This document shows positions 42,652 to 53,500 of a DNA stretch of 64,000 nucleotides, piece after piece. The translations under genes were made by a program, and so were the position numbers. The stretch is taken from NCBI GenBank assembly GCA_937926785.1, contig CALBBQ010000006.1, positions 1-64,000 on the forward strand, given 5' to 3'. Source of the stretch: an uncultured Bacteroidales bacterium (GTDB taxonomy: Bacteria > Bacteroidota > Bacteroidia > Bacteroidales > Tenuifilaceae). Position 1 is the first letter of the stretch, and every line of letters starts with the position of its first letter. The notes under the pieces are model-generated. The model did not search any database, had not been told where the DNA came from, and saw nothing but the letters and a program-made list of their open reading frames with translations.

Positions 42652-43539
42652 ATGAAAAAACCACTTGTTATAGCAATCTTTTCCTTTGTGCTTTTTGCCA
42701 TGGCGGGTTGTACCACCAATCAAAAGGTTGGCAAAACACCCACCGTTTTTGTGAGCATTCAGCCGCTGAAATACTTTGTTGAGCGCATTGCCGACTCTAC
42801 CCTACAGGTTAAAGTGCTGGTACCGCCGGGCAGTAGCCCTGAAATGTTTGAGCCCACACCACGCCAAATGACAGAGCTCTCCGAAACAAAGGCCTATTTT
42901 GCCATTGGCCTTCTCGATTTTGAAAAAGGCATGGAGGCTAAGCTGAGGGATATTGCAAACTTTCGGTATATCGACCTATCGCAGGGGCTAAACCTGATTG
43001 AGGGAGAGTGTCATCATCAGCATGAACAAAATGCCGAGGAACACCACCATCACGCCGTTGACCCCCATACCTGGATGTCAGCTGCTAATGCCAAGCTAAT
43101 GGCCCAAAACATCGCCAAAACCCTTGGCTCACTTTTCCCGGAAATGGAAAGCGAGTTCAGCGCAAACCTTAACCACTTGATGGCTGAAATTGATTCGGTT
43201 GATAGAGCTGTGCGTAGCATCTTGGATAGCTCCGGACGAAAAACCTTTGTAATATACCATCCGGCACTGGGTTACTTTGCCCGCGACTACGGGCTAACAC
43301 AGCTAAGCATTGAGTTTGAGGGGAAAAACCCATCGGCTAAAGGGGTGATGGAAGTTGTGGAGCGATGCCGCGCCGAGGGCATCAGTGTGGTTCTGTCGCA
43401 AAGCCAATTCGATACACACAATGCCCAAATGGTTGCCCGTGAACTGAACGGAAGAGTTGTAAAGGTCGATCAACTTCAGGAGAACTGGCCGGAGAGTATG
43501 ATTCAAATAGCCAAAGCCATTACTGGAAATATTGAGTGA
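42652..43539 (+). CDS. znuA: Zinc-type ABC transporter substrate-binding lipoprotein (ZnuA-like)
   Basis: This 295-residue cluster A-1 substrate-binding protein has a lipobox at Cys20 (AMAGCTTN). Metal-site features include the PGSSPEMFEPTP region, a His-rich loop around residues 121-138 (HHQHEQNAEEHHHH), DPHTWMS, the YHPALGYFA His, and a final Asp/Asn pocket near VVKVDQL. The His-rich loop is typical of zinc proteins and less common in manganese proteins. It is anchored at the membrane and passes metal to the permease. The stop codon TGA shares one base with the ATG of the ATPase gene (TGATG), a translational coupling. The ATG at 42652 is chosen over an upstream TTG because it starts a good lipoprotein signal. 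Confidence 0.92.
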   Translation: MKKPLVIAIFSFVLFAMAGCTTNQKVGKTPTVFVSIQPLKYFVERIADSTLQVKVLVPPGSSPEMFEPTPRQMTELSETKAYFAIGLLDFEKGMEAKLRDIANFRYIDLSQGLNLIEGECHHQHEQNAEEHHHHAVDPHTWMSAANAKLMAQNIAKTLGSLFPEMESEFSANLNHLMAEIDSVDRAVRSILDSSGRKTFVIYHPALGYFARDYGLTQLSIEFEGKNPSAKGVMEVVERCRAEGISVVLSQSQFDTHNAQMVARELNGRVVKVDQLQENWPESMIQIAKAITGNIE

Positions 43540-44312
43540 TGAAGGAGCCGGAAAAACTCATCGAGGTAACTAACGTAACCACAGGTTACGGGAAAAATAT
43601 CGTTCTCCGAAACATCAGCCTTACCATATTCCAGAACGATTTTATAGGGATCATAGGCCCCAACGGTGGCGGTAAAACTACGCTCATTAAGCTGCTGATA
43701 GGCCAGCTTAAGCCGTTTAGCGGCGAGGTGATTTACCATACCAAAGGAAATGGTTCACTAATTGGCTACCTACCCCAGGCCAGCCAGGTTGACAAAAACT
43801 TCCCCATTTCGGTGAAGGAAGTTGTACTCTCGGGCCTCCTGGAGAAAAAGGGTATTTTCGGCGGGTATAGTCGTGAGCAGAAGCTGGTAGCCGACAAGCT
43901 GATGCAACAGGTTGGCATTGAACACCTCCAGAATAAGAGCATAGGTCAGCTATCGGGCGGGCAGCTCCAGCGCGCCCTGCTGTGCCGGGCCCTGATTTCG
44001 GAGCCGCAGGTACTCATCCTCGATGAGCCCAACACCTACGTGGACAGTAACTTTGAGGGGGAACTCTACGAAATGCTCCGTAAGCTAAACGACAGGATGG
44101 CCGTGGTAATGGTTTCGCACGACCTGGGTACCATCACCTCGTATGTTAAAACCATAGCCTGCGTAAACGGCACACTTTTCTACCACCAGTCGAACCAGAT
44201 TACCAACGAGCAGCTGGCAGCCTACAACTGCCCAATTCAGATTATTGCACACGGGCCAGTTCCGCATACCGTTCTGCTCGACCACGATAAGGAAAACCAT
44301 CACAACCACTAA
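43539..44312 (+). CDS. znuC: Zinc-type ABC transporter ATP-binding protein (ZnuC-like)
   Basis: This 257-residue ABC ATPase has Walker A GPNGGGKTTLIKLL, signature LSGGQLQRALLCRALIS, Walker B VLILDEPNTYVD and switch His in VMVSHDLGTI. It powers metal import with the flanking ZnuA and ZnuB homologues. The C-terminal tail is unusual in containing HDKENHHNH, which may bind metal. It starts in the stop codon of znuA, and the permease gene follows after 10 nt. Confidence 0.92.
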   Translation: MKEPEKLIEVTNVTTGYGKNIVLRNISLTIFQNDFIGIIGPNGGGKTTLIKLLIGQLKPFSGEVIYHTKGNGSLIGYLPQASQVDKNFPISVKEVVLSGLLEKKGIFGGYSREQKLVADKLMQQVGIEHLQNKSIGQLSGGQLQRALLCRALISEPQVLILDEPNTYVDSNFEGELYEMLRKLNDRMAVVMVSHDLGTITSYVKTIACVNGTLFYHQSNQITNEQLAAYNCPIQIIAHGPVPHTVLLDHDKENHHNH

Positions 44313-44322
44313 TACTTTGGCC

Positions 44323-45162
44323 ATGATTGAAACTGTTGGTCAGTTTTTTCAGTACTCCTTCATCCAGAATGCTCTTGTTGCAGCATTATTCCTTTCCATC
44401 ATCACCGGGTTTATTGGCTCGTACATTGTTGTAAGGCGGCTGGTTTTCCTTAGCGGTGGAATTACCCATGCCTCATTTGGGGGCATTGGGATTGCCTGGT
44501 ATATGGGATTAAATCCGATTCTGGGCGCTTCGGTTTTTTCGGTACTATCGGCATTGGGATTGGAATACCTGTCACAAGGGCGAACGCTGCGTGAGGATTC
44601 TGCCATAGGCATGCTCTGGTCGTTTGGTATGGCCATTGGCATCCTTTTCGTATTCCTCACCCCGGGCTATGCCCCTAACCTGATGTCGTTCCTGTTTGGT
44701 AGCATCCTTACCATTTCCAAAACCGACATCATGCTTTTGCTCATCCTATCGGTGGTTACCATGCTTTTCTTTATGGCCTTTTACTACCCCATACTTTTCG
44801 TGGCTTTCGACAGCGATTTTGCCAAAACCCAGAACGTGCCAGTAAAGTTCATCGGGTACTCGCTTGCAGTGCTCATTGCCCTGGCCATAGTGTTTTCCAT
44901 AAGGGCTGTGGGCATCATTCTAATTATTTCGTTACTTACCATACCTGCTAATATAGCCAATACCATTACCCACAGGTTTAAAAGGATAATCCAGCTATCG
45001 GTGCTGATCAGTTTCATATCAATTGGTGCAGGAATTGCTATTTCGTTTAAGCTCAATGTTCCATCGGGAGCCACTATCATTATCACCCTGATAGTTTTAT
45101 ACCTTATAGTTCAATCTATCCATTTGCTCAGGCAGCGCATTTATACCATGCAACTACCGTAG
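44323..45162 (+). CDS. znuB: Zinc-type ABC transporter permease (ZnuB-like)
   Basis: This 279-residue ABC-3 family permease has about eight membrane segments. Typical segments are GFIGSYIVVRRLVFLSGGITHASFGG (the conserved GG-H-A motif) and RAVGIILIISLLTIPANIAN (the late EAA-like loop region). It forms the metal channel. The ATG at 44323 gives the usual N-terminus; an upstream in-frame ATG inside znuC would add 26 unrelated residues. No clear terminator follows before the convergent gene at 45266. Confidence 0.92.
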   Translation: MIETVGQFFQYSFIQNALVAALFLSIITGFIGSYIVVRRLVFLSGGITHASFGGIGIAWYMGLNPILGASVFSVLSALGLEYLSQGRTLREDSAIGMLWSFGMAIGILFVFLTPGYAPNLMSFLFGSILTISKTDIMLLLILSVVTMLFFMAFYYPILFVAFDSDFAKTQNVPVKFIGYSLAVLIALAIVFSIRAVGIILIISLLTIPANIANTITHRFKRIIQLSVLISFISIGAGIAISFKLNVPSGATIIITLIVLYLIVQSIHLLRQRIYTMQLP

Positions 45163-45265
45163 GCGTATGTGCATGAATAGCAAGGGAGACGTCGAAGCCT
45201 AAAACTTTTTTTTGGCAGGCATATACCACACGGCTGTTTGGGATGTAATTTTCAGGCAACAGTGG

Positions 45266-45718
45266 TTAGAACTGAACTTTGACGTAGTCGTTTTCGAGTA
45301 GTTCGCAAACCACCTTAATGGCTTTGCCACAAACCATATCGAATAGGCCCGCATCGTAGGCCTTCTGCTTTTGAACCGGATCGTTCAGATCTATTCCCAG
45401 TATTTTTTGGCAATTGATTGAGCCCAGGGTATTGGTGCACTTCTCAACATACTCTCCCACAAGGTTGCTAGCACGCTCCTTTTTGGGGGTTTCGTTCATG
45501 GTTTGGTTTCCTTCGCGTAACCCAATTATCATTGCGCCGGCATTAATTGCACCGCAAATGTGTTGCTTGTGCCCAACACCCCCACCCATTCCGGATCCTA
45601 ATCGCAAGCACAGCTCGGGTGTCAAACCTTCGGCAGGGCCATAGGTTAAGAGGATGGCCTGGGCACAGTTGGCTTTATCATGAAAATACGCCAGGGCAAT
45701 ATGTATCTTTGATTCCAT
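45266..45718 (-). CDS. C_GCAxxG_C_C family redox protein
   Basis: This 150-residue protein has four to six conserved cysteines in the C_GCAxxG_C_C order: NCAQAIL near residue 18, LCLRLGSGMGGGVG (about 37), HICGAINAGAMIIGL (about 55), then TNTLGSINCQKILG (about 102) and MVCGKAIKVVCELL (about 128-136). The family is common in strict anaerobes and often lies near redox or transport genes. It may bind metal or carry redox-active cysteines; activity is not established. It is cytoplasmic and single-gene, oriented against the znu operon. Confidence 0.9.
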   Translation of the reverse strand: MESKIHIALAYFHDKANCAQAILLTYGPAEGLTPELCLRLGSGMGGGVGHKQHICGAINAGAMIIGLREGNQTMNETPKKERASNLVGEYVEKCTNTLGSINCQKILGIDLNDPVQKQKAYDAGLFDMVCGKAIKVVCELLENDYVKVQF

Positions 45719-45861
45719 AAAAAGAACCGTTTATCAGCTCTATTTACGCGCATATGCAGATTATTGTTTCATGTCAATGCACATGGCACGCTAACCAAAC
45801 CTATAGCGAGGTGGCAGGGGATTGAATGTTACTTAACATTTTCCTTTTCCAATTGTTGTTG

Positions 45862-45869
45862 TAATTTTG
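45862..45869 (+). promoter_or_regulatory. Candidate -7 element of lpdA
   Basis: TAATTTTG matches TAnnTTTG and lies 22 nt before the ATG. The -33 position holds TTTT only, so the call is moderate. Confidence 0.38.
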
Positions 45870-45891
45870 ACAAACAAAAAAATTTGACCCT

Positions 45892-47280
45892 ATGAATTTT
45901 GACCTTATAGTTATTGGAAGCGGCCCCGGTGGTTACGTTGCTGCTATTCGTGCCAGCCAGCTGGGTATGAAAGTGGCCGTGGTTGAAAAGGAAAACCTTG
46001 GAGGTATCTGCCTGAACTGGGGATGTATTCCCACCAAAGCGCTTTTAAAAAGCGCTCAGGTATATGAGTATGCCTTGCATGCCATTGAGTATGGAGTACT
46101 TGCTGCCGACGTAAAGCCCGATTTTGAGAAGATGATATCACGCAGCCGTGGTGTGGCCGACGCCATGAGCAAGGGGATCCAGTTCCTGTTCAAAAAGAAC
46201 AACATCACCGTGTTAAGTGGCTTTGGCAAACTCAAGGATAACCATACCGTAACCGTTACCGCATCGGATGGTGCGCAAACCGAATACACCGCTAAACACA
46301 TTGTTTTAGCCACAGGTGCGCGTTCGCGTGAGTTGCCCAACCTAAAGCAGGATGGCGTAAAGGTTATTGGATACCGCCAGGCGTTAACCCTACCCAAGCA
46401 GCCCGCATCAATGGTGGTAGTTGGTTCAGGTGCCATAGGCAGCGAGTTTGCCTACTTCTACAACGCCATTGGAACCAAGGTAACGCTGGTGGAGTACATG
46501 CCCAACATCGTTCCGTTAGAGGACGAGGAGATCAGCAAAACGCTGGAGCGGGCATTCAAAAAAGCAGGAATTACAGTTAAAACCGAAGCATCGGTGGAGG
46601 CTGTTGATACATCGGGTGAGCTTTGCAAGGTTACCATTCAAACCAAGAAAGGGACAGAGGTAGTTGAGGCAGAGGTTGTGCTTTCGGCAGTGGGCATCAC
46701 ACCAAACCTTGAGGGTATAGGCATTGAGGAGTTGGGTATTGCCGTTGAAAACGGCAAGGTTAAGGTTGATGAGTTCTACCGCACCAACGTTGATGGCATT
46801 TATGCCATTGGCGACATAGTTCCGGGTCCGGCACTTGCCCATGTGGCTTCGGCAGAGGGTATAGTTTGTGTGGAGAAAATAGCCGGTCTAAACCCTCACC
46901 CAATCAACTACAAGAACATTCCGGGGTGTACCTACACCACCCCCGAAGTATCAAGCGTAGGCATGAGCGAAAAAGCAGCACGCGATGCCGGATACGAGGT
47001 GAAGGTTGGAAAGTTTCCCTTTACCGCATCGGGCAAAGCAACAGCAGCAGGCAACCGCGATGGGTTTGTAAAGCTGATTTTTGATGCTAAGTACGGAGAG
47101 CTACTGGGAGCCCACATGGTTGGCGGCAACGTTACCGAGATGATTGCCGAACTGGTTGTAGCACGCAATCTGGAAACCACCGGGCATGAACTCATCAAGA
47201 GCATTCACCCCCACCCCACCATGAGCGAAGCCATAATGGAAGCCGCCGCCGCTGCCTACGGCGAAGCCATTCACATTTAA
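45892..47280 (+). CDS. lpdA: Dihydrolipoyl dehydrogenase (E3)
   Basis: This 462-residue flavoprotein has the FAD motif GSGPGGYVAAIRA (residues 9-21), the redox-active disulfide C40-LNWG-C45-IPTK, the NAD motif VVVGSGAIGSEFAYFY, the second FAD motif DGIYAIGDI and the catalytic His441/Glu446 pair (HPTMSEAIME). It reoxidises dihydrolipoamide of 2-oxoacid dehydrogenase or glycine cleavage complexes and reduces NAD+. No E1/E2 genes are next to it, so it probably serves several complexes. It has its own promoter-like element and a strong terminator. Confidence 0.95.
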   Translation: MNFDLIVIGSGPGGYVAAIRASQLGMKVAVVEKENLGGICLNWGCIPTKALLKSAQVYEYALHAIEYGVLAADVKPDFEKMISRSRGVADAMSKGIQFLFKKNNITVLSGFGKLKDNHTVTVTASDGAQTEYTAKHIVLATGARSRELPNLKQDGVKVIGYRQALTLPKQPASMVVVGSGAIGSEFAYFYNAIGTKVTLVEYMPNIVPLEDEEISKTLERAFKKAGITVKTEASVEAVDTSGELCKVTIQTKKGTEVVEAEVVLSAVGITPNLEGIGIEELGIAVENGKVKVDEFYRTNVDGIYAIGDIVPGPALAHVASAEGIVCVEKIAGLNPHPINYKNIPGCTYTTPEVSSVGMSEKAARDAGYEVKVGKFPFTASGKATAAGNRDGFVKLIFDAKYGELLGAHMVGGNVTEMIAELVVARNLETTGHELIKSIHPHPTMSEAIMEAAAAAYGEAIHI

Positions 47281-47300
47281 AAAATATTTCCTCAACAAAA

Positions 47301-47325
47301 AACCGCCCCTTGCTGGCGGTTTTTT
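47301..47325 (+). terminator. Rho-independent terminator after lpdA
   Basis: AACCGCC (47301-47307) pairs with GGCGGTT (47315-47321) around a 7-nt loop, followed by a T run. It lies 20 nt after the stop codon. Confidence 0.92.
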
Positions 47326-47480
47326 CATTTTCTGCTTTACCATAGCCACAAGAAAATTTATTAACATTGACGGTTAATCAAATCAAGCACCATGTTCATA
47401 ATCCACAAGCAAATCATCAACCTATGATGTGAACATAACGTATCTTTACTAATGAAACAGAATTCAAATTTGTTTTGCAA

Positions 47481-49421
47481 ATGATTGACCAGCACACCGT
47501 TGATAAAATTATAGCCGCAGCCGACATTGTGGATGTGGTAAAGGAGTACGTTACCCTGCGCAAGCGAGGAGTTAACTACCTGGGGCTGTGTCCGTTTCAT
47601 AACGAGAAAACCCCATCGTTTACGGTTAGCCAATCGAAAGGTATTTTCAAATGCTTTGGCTGCGGAAAGGGTGGCAATGTGGTGAATTTCATCATGGAAC
47701 ACGAACGCCTCAACTACGTGGAGGCGCTTAAGTTTCTGGCAAAAAAATATCACATTGAGTTTGAAGAAAAGGAGATTACACCCGAAGAGGTTGAGAAGCG
47801 GAACGAACGCGAGAGCCTCATGGTGATCAACTCATATGCCCAGCGCTACTTTTCCGATATGCTACACAAGCATTCCGATGGCAAGACCATAGCCATGGCC
47901 TACTTCCGCGAACGCGGGTTTAAGGATCATATCATCGAGAAGTTTCAGCTGGGCTACTGCCTGGACCAGCGCGACGCCTTTACCCAAAACGCCCTGCGCG
48001 ATGGGTATAAACTCGACTACCTGGTGAAAACCGGCCTTACCATCAAGCGTGAGGATGGGACCACCTTCGACCGTTTTTCGGGCAGAGTGATGTTCCCCAT
48101 TCATAGTATCAGCGGAAGGGTTATAGGCTTCGGAGGCCGCATCCTAAAAGCCGATAAGAAAACGGCTAAGTACCTGAATAGCCCCGAAAGCGAGATTTAC
48201 CATAAAAGCGAGGTACTCTACGGTATATACCATGCCAAGAAGGCCATTACCCAAGAGAATAAGTGTTACCTGGTAGAGGGGTACACCGATGTGATCTCGC
48301 TACACCAAACCGGTATTGAGAACGTGGTGGCCAGCTCTGGAACCTCGCTCACCCAGGATCAGATAAAACTGATAAAACGGTTCACCCCAAACGTTACGAT
48401 ACTCTACGACGGCGATGCTGCCGGTATTAAAGCTTCGCTCAGAGGGATTGATATGATACTGGAGGAAGGGCTTAACGTGAAGGTGGTACTCATGCCCGAT
48501 GGCGAAGACCCCGACAGCTTTGCCCGCACACATAGCGCAAGCGAGGTGCTGGACTACATCCGCCAAAACGAAACCGATTTTATCAAGTTCAAAACCCGAC
48601 TGCTGCTGGATGAGGCTAAGAACGACCCCATTAAGCGCGCCGCGCTTATTACTGATATTGTACGCTCCATCGGTGCTATACCCGACCAGGTGGTTCGGGC
48701 AGTTTACATCAAGGAGTGCGCCAAGCTGATGGATATTGGCGAGGAGGTGCTCTACGCCGAAGTGGGTAAGCAACGTCGCAACCGGATGGAGCAGCTGCTC
48801 CAGCGAGAACGTACCGAAAACCTTCGCGAACGCGAAACCCCAAAACTACCCTCTTACGTTTCCGGTATTATTTGCGAGGAGCAAGAAAAAGAAATCGTAA
48901 AATTCCTTTTGAACCACGGAAACCAGGTGCTCTTTACCCAACAGGTAGATGATACCGAAGAAACAATATCCATAACCGTTGCCCAGTTTATTATTGATGA
49001 GATTCTGAACGATGACCTGGAATTCCAGAACCTGACCTACAGGAAAATCTTTGAGGAGTACGTGCGCTTTCTGGAAAACCATCAGGAAGTTGATAGCCGA
49101 TTATTCATAAATCATACCGACCCCGAAATAAGCCAGCTTGTCGTTGATCTGCTCTCTGAAAAATATACCCTCAGCCGTATATGGGAAAAACACAAAGCCG
49201 AGGTAACCGAGGGCAATGATTTTTTGCAAAACGCCATCCCTAAAGCTATTCTGGTTTACAAAAGCAAGGTGCTGAAAATGGCCATCAAAAACTTGAAGGA
49301 TAAGCTTAGTTCCCTGAGATCGGACCAGGTGGAGGAAACCAACCAAATACTGAAACGAATAAAAGAGCTGAACGACTTCATGAACCAAATGTCGAAAGAT
49401 CTTGACCGGGTGGTTCTGTAA
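47481..49421 (+). CDS. dnaG: DNA primase DnaG
   Basis: This 646-residue primase has an N-terminal CHC2 zinc finger (GLCPFHNEKTPSF and KCFGCGKGGN, residues about 37-65). Next is the catalytic core with RVMFPIHSISGRVIGFGGR, and a TOPRIM domain with YLVEGYTDVISL (Glu), ILYDGDAAGIKAS (DGD) and MPDGEDPDSF. The C-terminal region of about 200 residues is the helicase-binding domain. It makes RNA primers at the replication fork. The ATG at 47481 is preferred over a TTG 6 nt upstream. The gap 47326-47480 is A/T rich with a weak TATCTTTA at 47441 and no recognised site. Confidence 0.95.
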   Translation: MIDQHTVDKIIAAADIVDVVKEYVTLRKRGVNYLGLCPFHNEKTPSFTVSQSKGIFKCFGCGKGGNVVNFIMEHERLNYVEALKFLAKKYHIEFEEKEITPEEVEKRNERESLMVINSYAQRYFSDMLHKHSDGKTIAMAYFRERGFKDHIIEKFQLGYCLDQRDAFTQNALRDGYKLDYLVKTGLTIKREDGTTFDRFSGRVMFPIHSISGRVIGFGGRILKADKKTAKYLNSPESEIYHKSEVLYGIYHAKKAITQENKCYLVEGYTDVISLHQTGIENVVASSGTSLTQDQIKLIKRFTPNVTILYDGDAAGIKASLRGIDMILEEGLNVKVVLMPDGEDPDSFARTHSASEVLDYIRQNETDFIKFKTRLLLDEAKNDPIKRAALITDIVRSIGAIPDQVVRAVYIKECAKLMDIGEEVLYAEVGKQRRNRMEQLLQRERTENLRERETPKLPSYVSGIICEEQEKEIVKFLLNHGNQVLFTQQVDDTEETISITVAQFIIDEILNDDLEFQNLTYRKIFEEYVRFLENHQEVDSRLFINHTDPEISQLVVDLLSEKYTLSRIWEKHKAEVTEGNDFLQNAIPKAILVYKSKVLKMAIKNLKDKLSSLRSDQVEETNQILKRIKELNDFMNQMSKDLDRVVL

Positions 49422-49614
49422 ACCACAACTTTTTACTGGTATTTTGGTATTATGCCAATGTTTTTGTAACTTTACCAAGCCTCAACTTTTTTATTGTTTT
49501 ATTTTCTAAACTTTTGATAATTTTTATACTGCCTAACACTAAGGGGGCTAAAAGATTAATTTATTCTTAAACTTTGCTTAAACCGTAACGTCAAACCTAA
49601 AAATGCACACCGAT

Positions 49615-50430
49615 ATGAAAAAACACATCAACACACTACTAACTATCACGTCGATTTTTTTGATGGTAGCAGCAATGAGCAGCTGCGGAAACAGGCAAGC
49701 CAAGGAGGCCGAAGAACTCCAAACGGAATCGAAAGAGCAAACCTTTGAGCAAATCACAAACTATCCAATTCCCACCTCGTTTGAAGTTATTCAAATGATC
49801 AACAAAGCCGGTGCCAGCTTTATCATTGGTATCTGTAATCCGGTTGATAATGTTGGGAAGTACATCACCGAAAAGGCAAAAGCAGTAAATCTTGGCATTT
49901 ATGGGGCCGACCTGGCGTACTCAACCACCTATCAGATGAAGCAGGAAACCATGAACTACCTCAAGGTTTCCAAACAACTGGTTGATGAGCTCAATATCAG
50001 CAGCGGATTCAACCGACAGCTTGCCGAAAATGTTGAGAAAAACCTCGACAATAAGGATTCCCTCATCGTTATCATTACCAACTCCTACTACGATACCTAC
50101 AAAACCCTGGTAGAAAATAACAAGGAGAGCCTTTCGTTACTTGTTGTGGCTGGCAGCTGGATTGAGGGGGTTTACATTACCTCTCAAATTGCCCTTACCA
50201 GTCGCGATAACACGGAGTTTATTAAGATTCTGGCTAATCAAAAAGCGCCCCTTTCAAAGCTGATGGAGCTAATGGCACCACGCGCCAATGTTCCTGAGGT
50301 TAAAGAGCTGATGGATATGTTAACCCCTATCAATAACATCTACAACCAGGTTCAGGGCGAAACCCTTACCAATGAACAATTCCAAAAAATAATGGAGGAA
50401 ATCACCAAGGTGCGAAATGCATTGGTTTAA
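49615..50430 (+). CDS. Lipoprotein of unknown function
   Basis: This 271-residue protein has a lipoprotein signal with Cys24 (AAMSSCGNRQ). The mature part is mostly helical: an acidic linker (EEAEELQTESKEQ-like), then TNYPIPTSFEVIQMINKAGASFIIGICN and VNLGIYGADLAYSTTYQMKQ, which I recall from uncharacterised Bacteroidota lipoproteins. Its location is probably periplasmic or outer membrane. No enzyme motif was seen. An in-frame ATG 12 nt upstream (MHTD) is possible, but MKKH gives the usual basic signal start. A terminator follows, so it is a single-gene unit. Confidence 0.75.
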   Translation: MKKHINTLLTITSIFLMVAAMSSCGNRQAKEAEELQTESKEQTFEQITNYPIPTSFEVIQMINKAGASFIIGICNPVDNVGKYITEKAKAVNLGIYGADLAYSTTYQMKQETMNYLKVSKQLVDELNISSGFNRQLAENVEKNLDNKDSLIVIITNSYYDTYKTLVENNKESLSLLVVAGSWIEGVYITSQIALTSRDNTEFIKILANQKAPLSKLMELMAPRANVPEVKELMDMLTPINNIYNQVQGETLTNEQFQKIMEEITKVRNALV

Positions 50431-50450
50431 CCAAAGTTCTATAACAAGAA

Positions 50451-50477
50451 AAACGCACCCCGGTGGTGCGTTTTTTT
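50451..50477 (+). terminator. Rho-independent terminator after the lipoprotein gene
   Basis: AAACGCACC (50451-50459) pairs with GGTGCGTTT (50465-50473) around a 5-nt loop; the arm runs into a seven-T tract. Confidence 0.92.
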
Positions 50478-50547
50478 ATTTTGAGTTGTAACTTTTTTTG
50501 CCATAACTTATCTAACTTTTATGTAAACAACTGCATAACACTACCCT

Positions 50548-53500
50548 TTGAGTGAAACTGTTCCCATAGGATTTGTTGATACACTGGCTCTTCTGGCTGG
50601 CAAGGACTGGGATAAATCCAGCTGCAATGAGCTTTTAGCCAGCTTGGTTGACTACCTGAACCTAAGTGATAGTAAAGATGAATTAAGCGAACGCTTTAAC
50701 CGCTTGCTAACCCCAAACTTGGAATCAACCCAACATGAAAAAGACTCTTTTAAGGCGGATAACAAAGCAGAGAACTCTTGTGAGCGATTATCGTTCGAGC
50801 AACGAGTTGATGTAGCAGCTCTTTTTTACAGATTACTCCGCTTAAAAGAACAGCCCTTGCCCATCGAAAAGTTACTGTTGGCGTGGAGGCTACTAAACAT
50901 AAACGAGCAGGATGCCGCAAACCTTTTCCTTTTCCTGAACTATGAAATGAATAGCAAGGAAACCTCTCAAAAAGTTTGGGATATCCTTTCGCTTGGTTCA
51001 AATACGAGTAACAGCCGTTTCATAATCCTATCCAGGCACCCCACACCTCACGCTGAGCACCCTGGCAACAGATGGGAATATTTTGGCGATTTAGCCGGGG
51101 AACTTATATTTCTTTACTTCCCTAATGTGGGCTGTTATCTTACCCGTTATATCGGAAGCGATAAGATGATGATTGATCAGGAGGCTATTAATCCCGCTTT
51201 GAGCTACTGCTTCAAACCCGGTAATATTATTACCACTGAAAATGGAAAATCGATACGGTTCGACGATATAACCAGAGCACGACTGAAAAAATTGGAAATT
51301 CCCGGCGTAACCCTTACCGTTGACTCTCTCTCCTTTGCATTTCCAAACGGGAATCAAGGCATAAAGCCCTTTAGCACAGTGGAATACTCGGGACGTATGG
51401 TTGGGATTTTGGGTGGTAGCGGCGTTGGAAAATCAACCTTACTGAACCTGCTATCCGGCAAGCTAAAACCACACCAGGGAAGAGTTATACTTAACGGTTA
51501 TGATGTTCATAAAGAACCCCATTTACTCATGGGGGTTATCGGCTTTGTTCCCCAGGATGACCTGCTCTTCGACAACCTTACCGTTTACCAGAATATGCTG
51601 TTTAACGCCAAACTATGCTTTGGCAACTACAACCGCAAACAAATTAATGAGCTGGTGGAGAACACCTTAAAAAACCTGGACCTATGGGAAATCCGGAACC
51701 TGAAGGTAGGTAATCCACTGGATAAGGTAATCAGCGGTGGTCAACGAAAAAGGCTGAATATAGGTTTGGAGCTGCTCCGCGAACCCGCCGTGCTATTTCT
51801 CGACGAGCCCACAAGCGGCCTCTCATCAAACGACTCCATGATGGTTATGGGGCTGCTCCGTAAGCTTACCGAAAACGGTAAGCTAATCATCGTGAACATC
51901 CATCAACCCTCCGAGAGGCTATTCAAACTTTTCGACAGGTTGTGGGTTCTTGACCGCGGAGGCTATCCCGTTTATGTGGGCTACCCCACCGATGCCATCG
52001 ATTACTTCAAAAAGTACTCACCTGAGTATGAAACGGGTACCGATACCAAAACATCAAAAATACGGGTTAACCCGGAGGATATACTCGATATCGTTGAGCA
52101 GCGAGAGATTGACAAGCTGGGCTTCACAGCGCCAACGCGCAGGGTGGCACCAGAAGAGTGGTACAGGGTTTATAAAGAAAACATTGAGCCACAGCTTACC
52201 ATCAGCAATGGCCAGAAAACGCCATTACCCCAAAGTAAGTTCCGGCTCCCGGATGTTATCAAACAACTGGGTGTGTTCAGCAAAAGAAACCTGCTTTCCA
52301 AACTTTCGAACAAACAGTACGTGCTGCTTAACATCCTTGAACCGATTGTTTTAGGTGTTATCCTCTCGTTTTTCATAAAAAGTTCGTCGGGGTCAGAATA
52401 CCTCTTTGGAGCCAACCGCAACATTCCGGCATTCATCTTTATGAGCGTTATCGTTTCGTTGTTCCTTGGGCTAAGCGTAAGCGCCGAGGAGATCATTGGT
52501 GACCGCAAGATACTGGAACGAGAATCGTTTCTGAACCTTAGCCGGTTTAGCTATATCAACTCAAAGGTGCTCTACCTTTTTGGCCTGTCGGCTATACAGA
52601 TGTTACTATTCGTATCGGTTAGCACAGCAATTATCGGGATAAAGGGTCTCGCCATAAAATACTGGCTGGTGCTGTTCAGCTCAGCATGTTTTGCAAACGT
52701 GTTGGGTTTGGCTATCAGTGCCATAATGAAATCCGTGGTATCAATCTACATAACTATCCCGCTTCTGCTGGTGCCACAGATTTTACTCAGCGGAACTGTA
52801 GTGGAATTTGATAACCTGAACTCAGCGCTCACCCGAAAAGTTTATGTGCCGGTTATGGGTGATATAATGACTTCGCGATGGGCATACGAGGCCCTGGCGG
52901 TTACCCAGTTTATGGACAACCCGTACGAAAAGCATTTCTTTAATTCGGAAATGCGCCTAAGCCAGGCTGCATTCCGTTCTTCGTACCTGATTCCACGCCT
53001 GCAAACCAAGCTGGAGGAGTGTTTGCGGCTTTACAACCAGCAAGAAGAGGATAATACTGCCGATATTTCAAGGCATCTGCGTTTTATTGCTAATGAAATT
53101 GAACATCTTGCTGTGCTGGAGGTAGTTCCAAGGTTCGAACTGATTGATGAGCTGAAGCAAGGTGTGCTTTACGAAAAGCTGGCCGATGAATTGGCAGGGT
53201 ACTTGATATATATCCGAAAGCTGTTTCAGGACGAACATATAAAGGCTTCGGATATGCGCGATAGCGTTTTCCTTTCGCTTAAATCGTCGCTTGGCGAGGA
53301 TGGTGTTTACCAACTTAAACAACACAACCATAACACGGCCCTTGCCGAATGGGTGCTTCGAAGTAACGAGGTAACCAAGTACCTGGAAACCAACGAACGT
53401 CTGATACAAAAAGCCGAGCCAATCTTCCTGCTCCCCTATCACCCTTGGGGAAGAGCTCAACTGTATGCGCCCTACAAGTTTTTTAACGGGCAGTATGTTA

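Noticed and set aside
42420..47430. Shared CCTATGATGT upstream of znuA (about 42558) and dnaG (about 47420)
   Set aside because: Ten bases in common, in A/T-rich sequence, with no flanking similarity and no shared function; likely chance.
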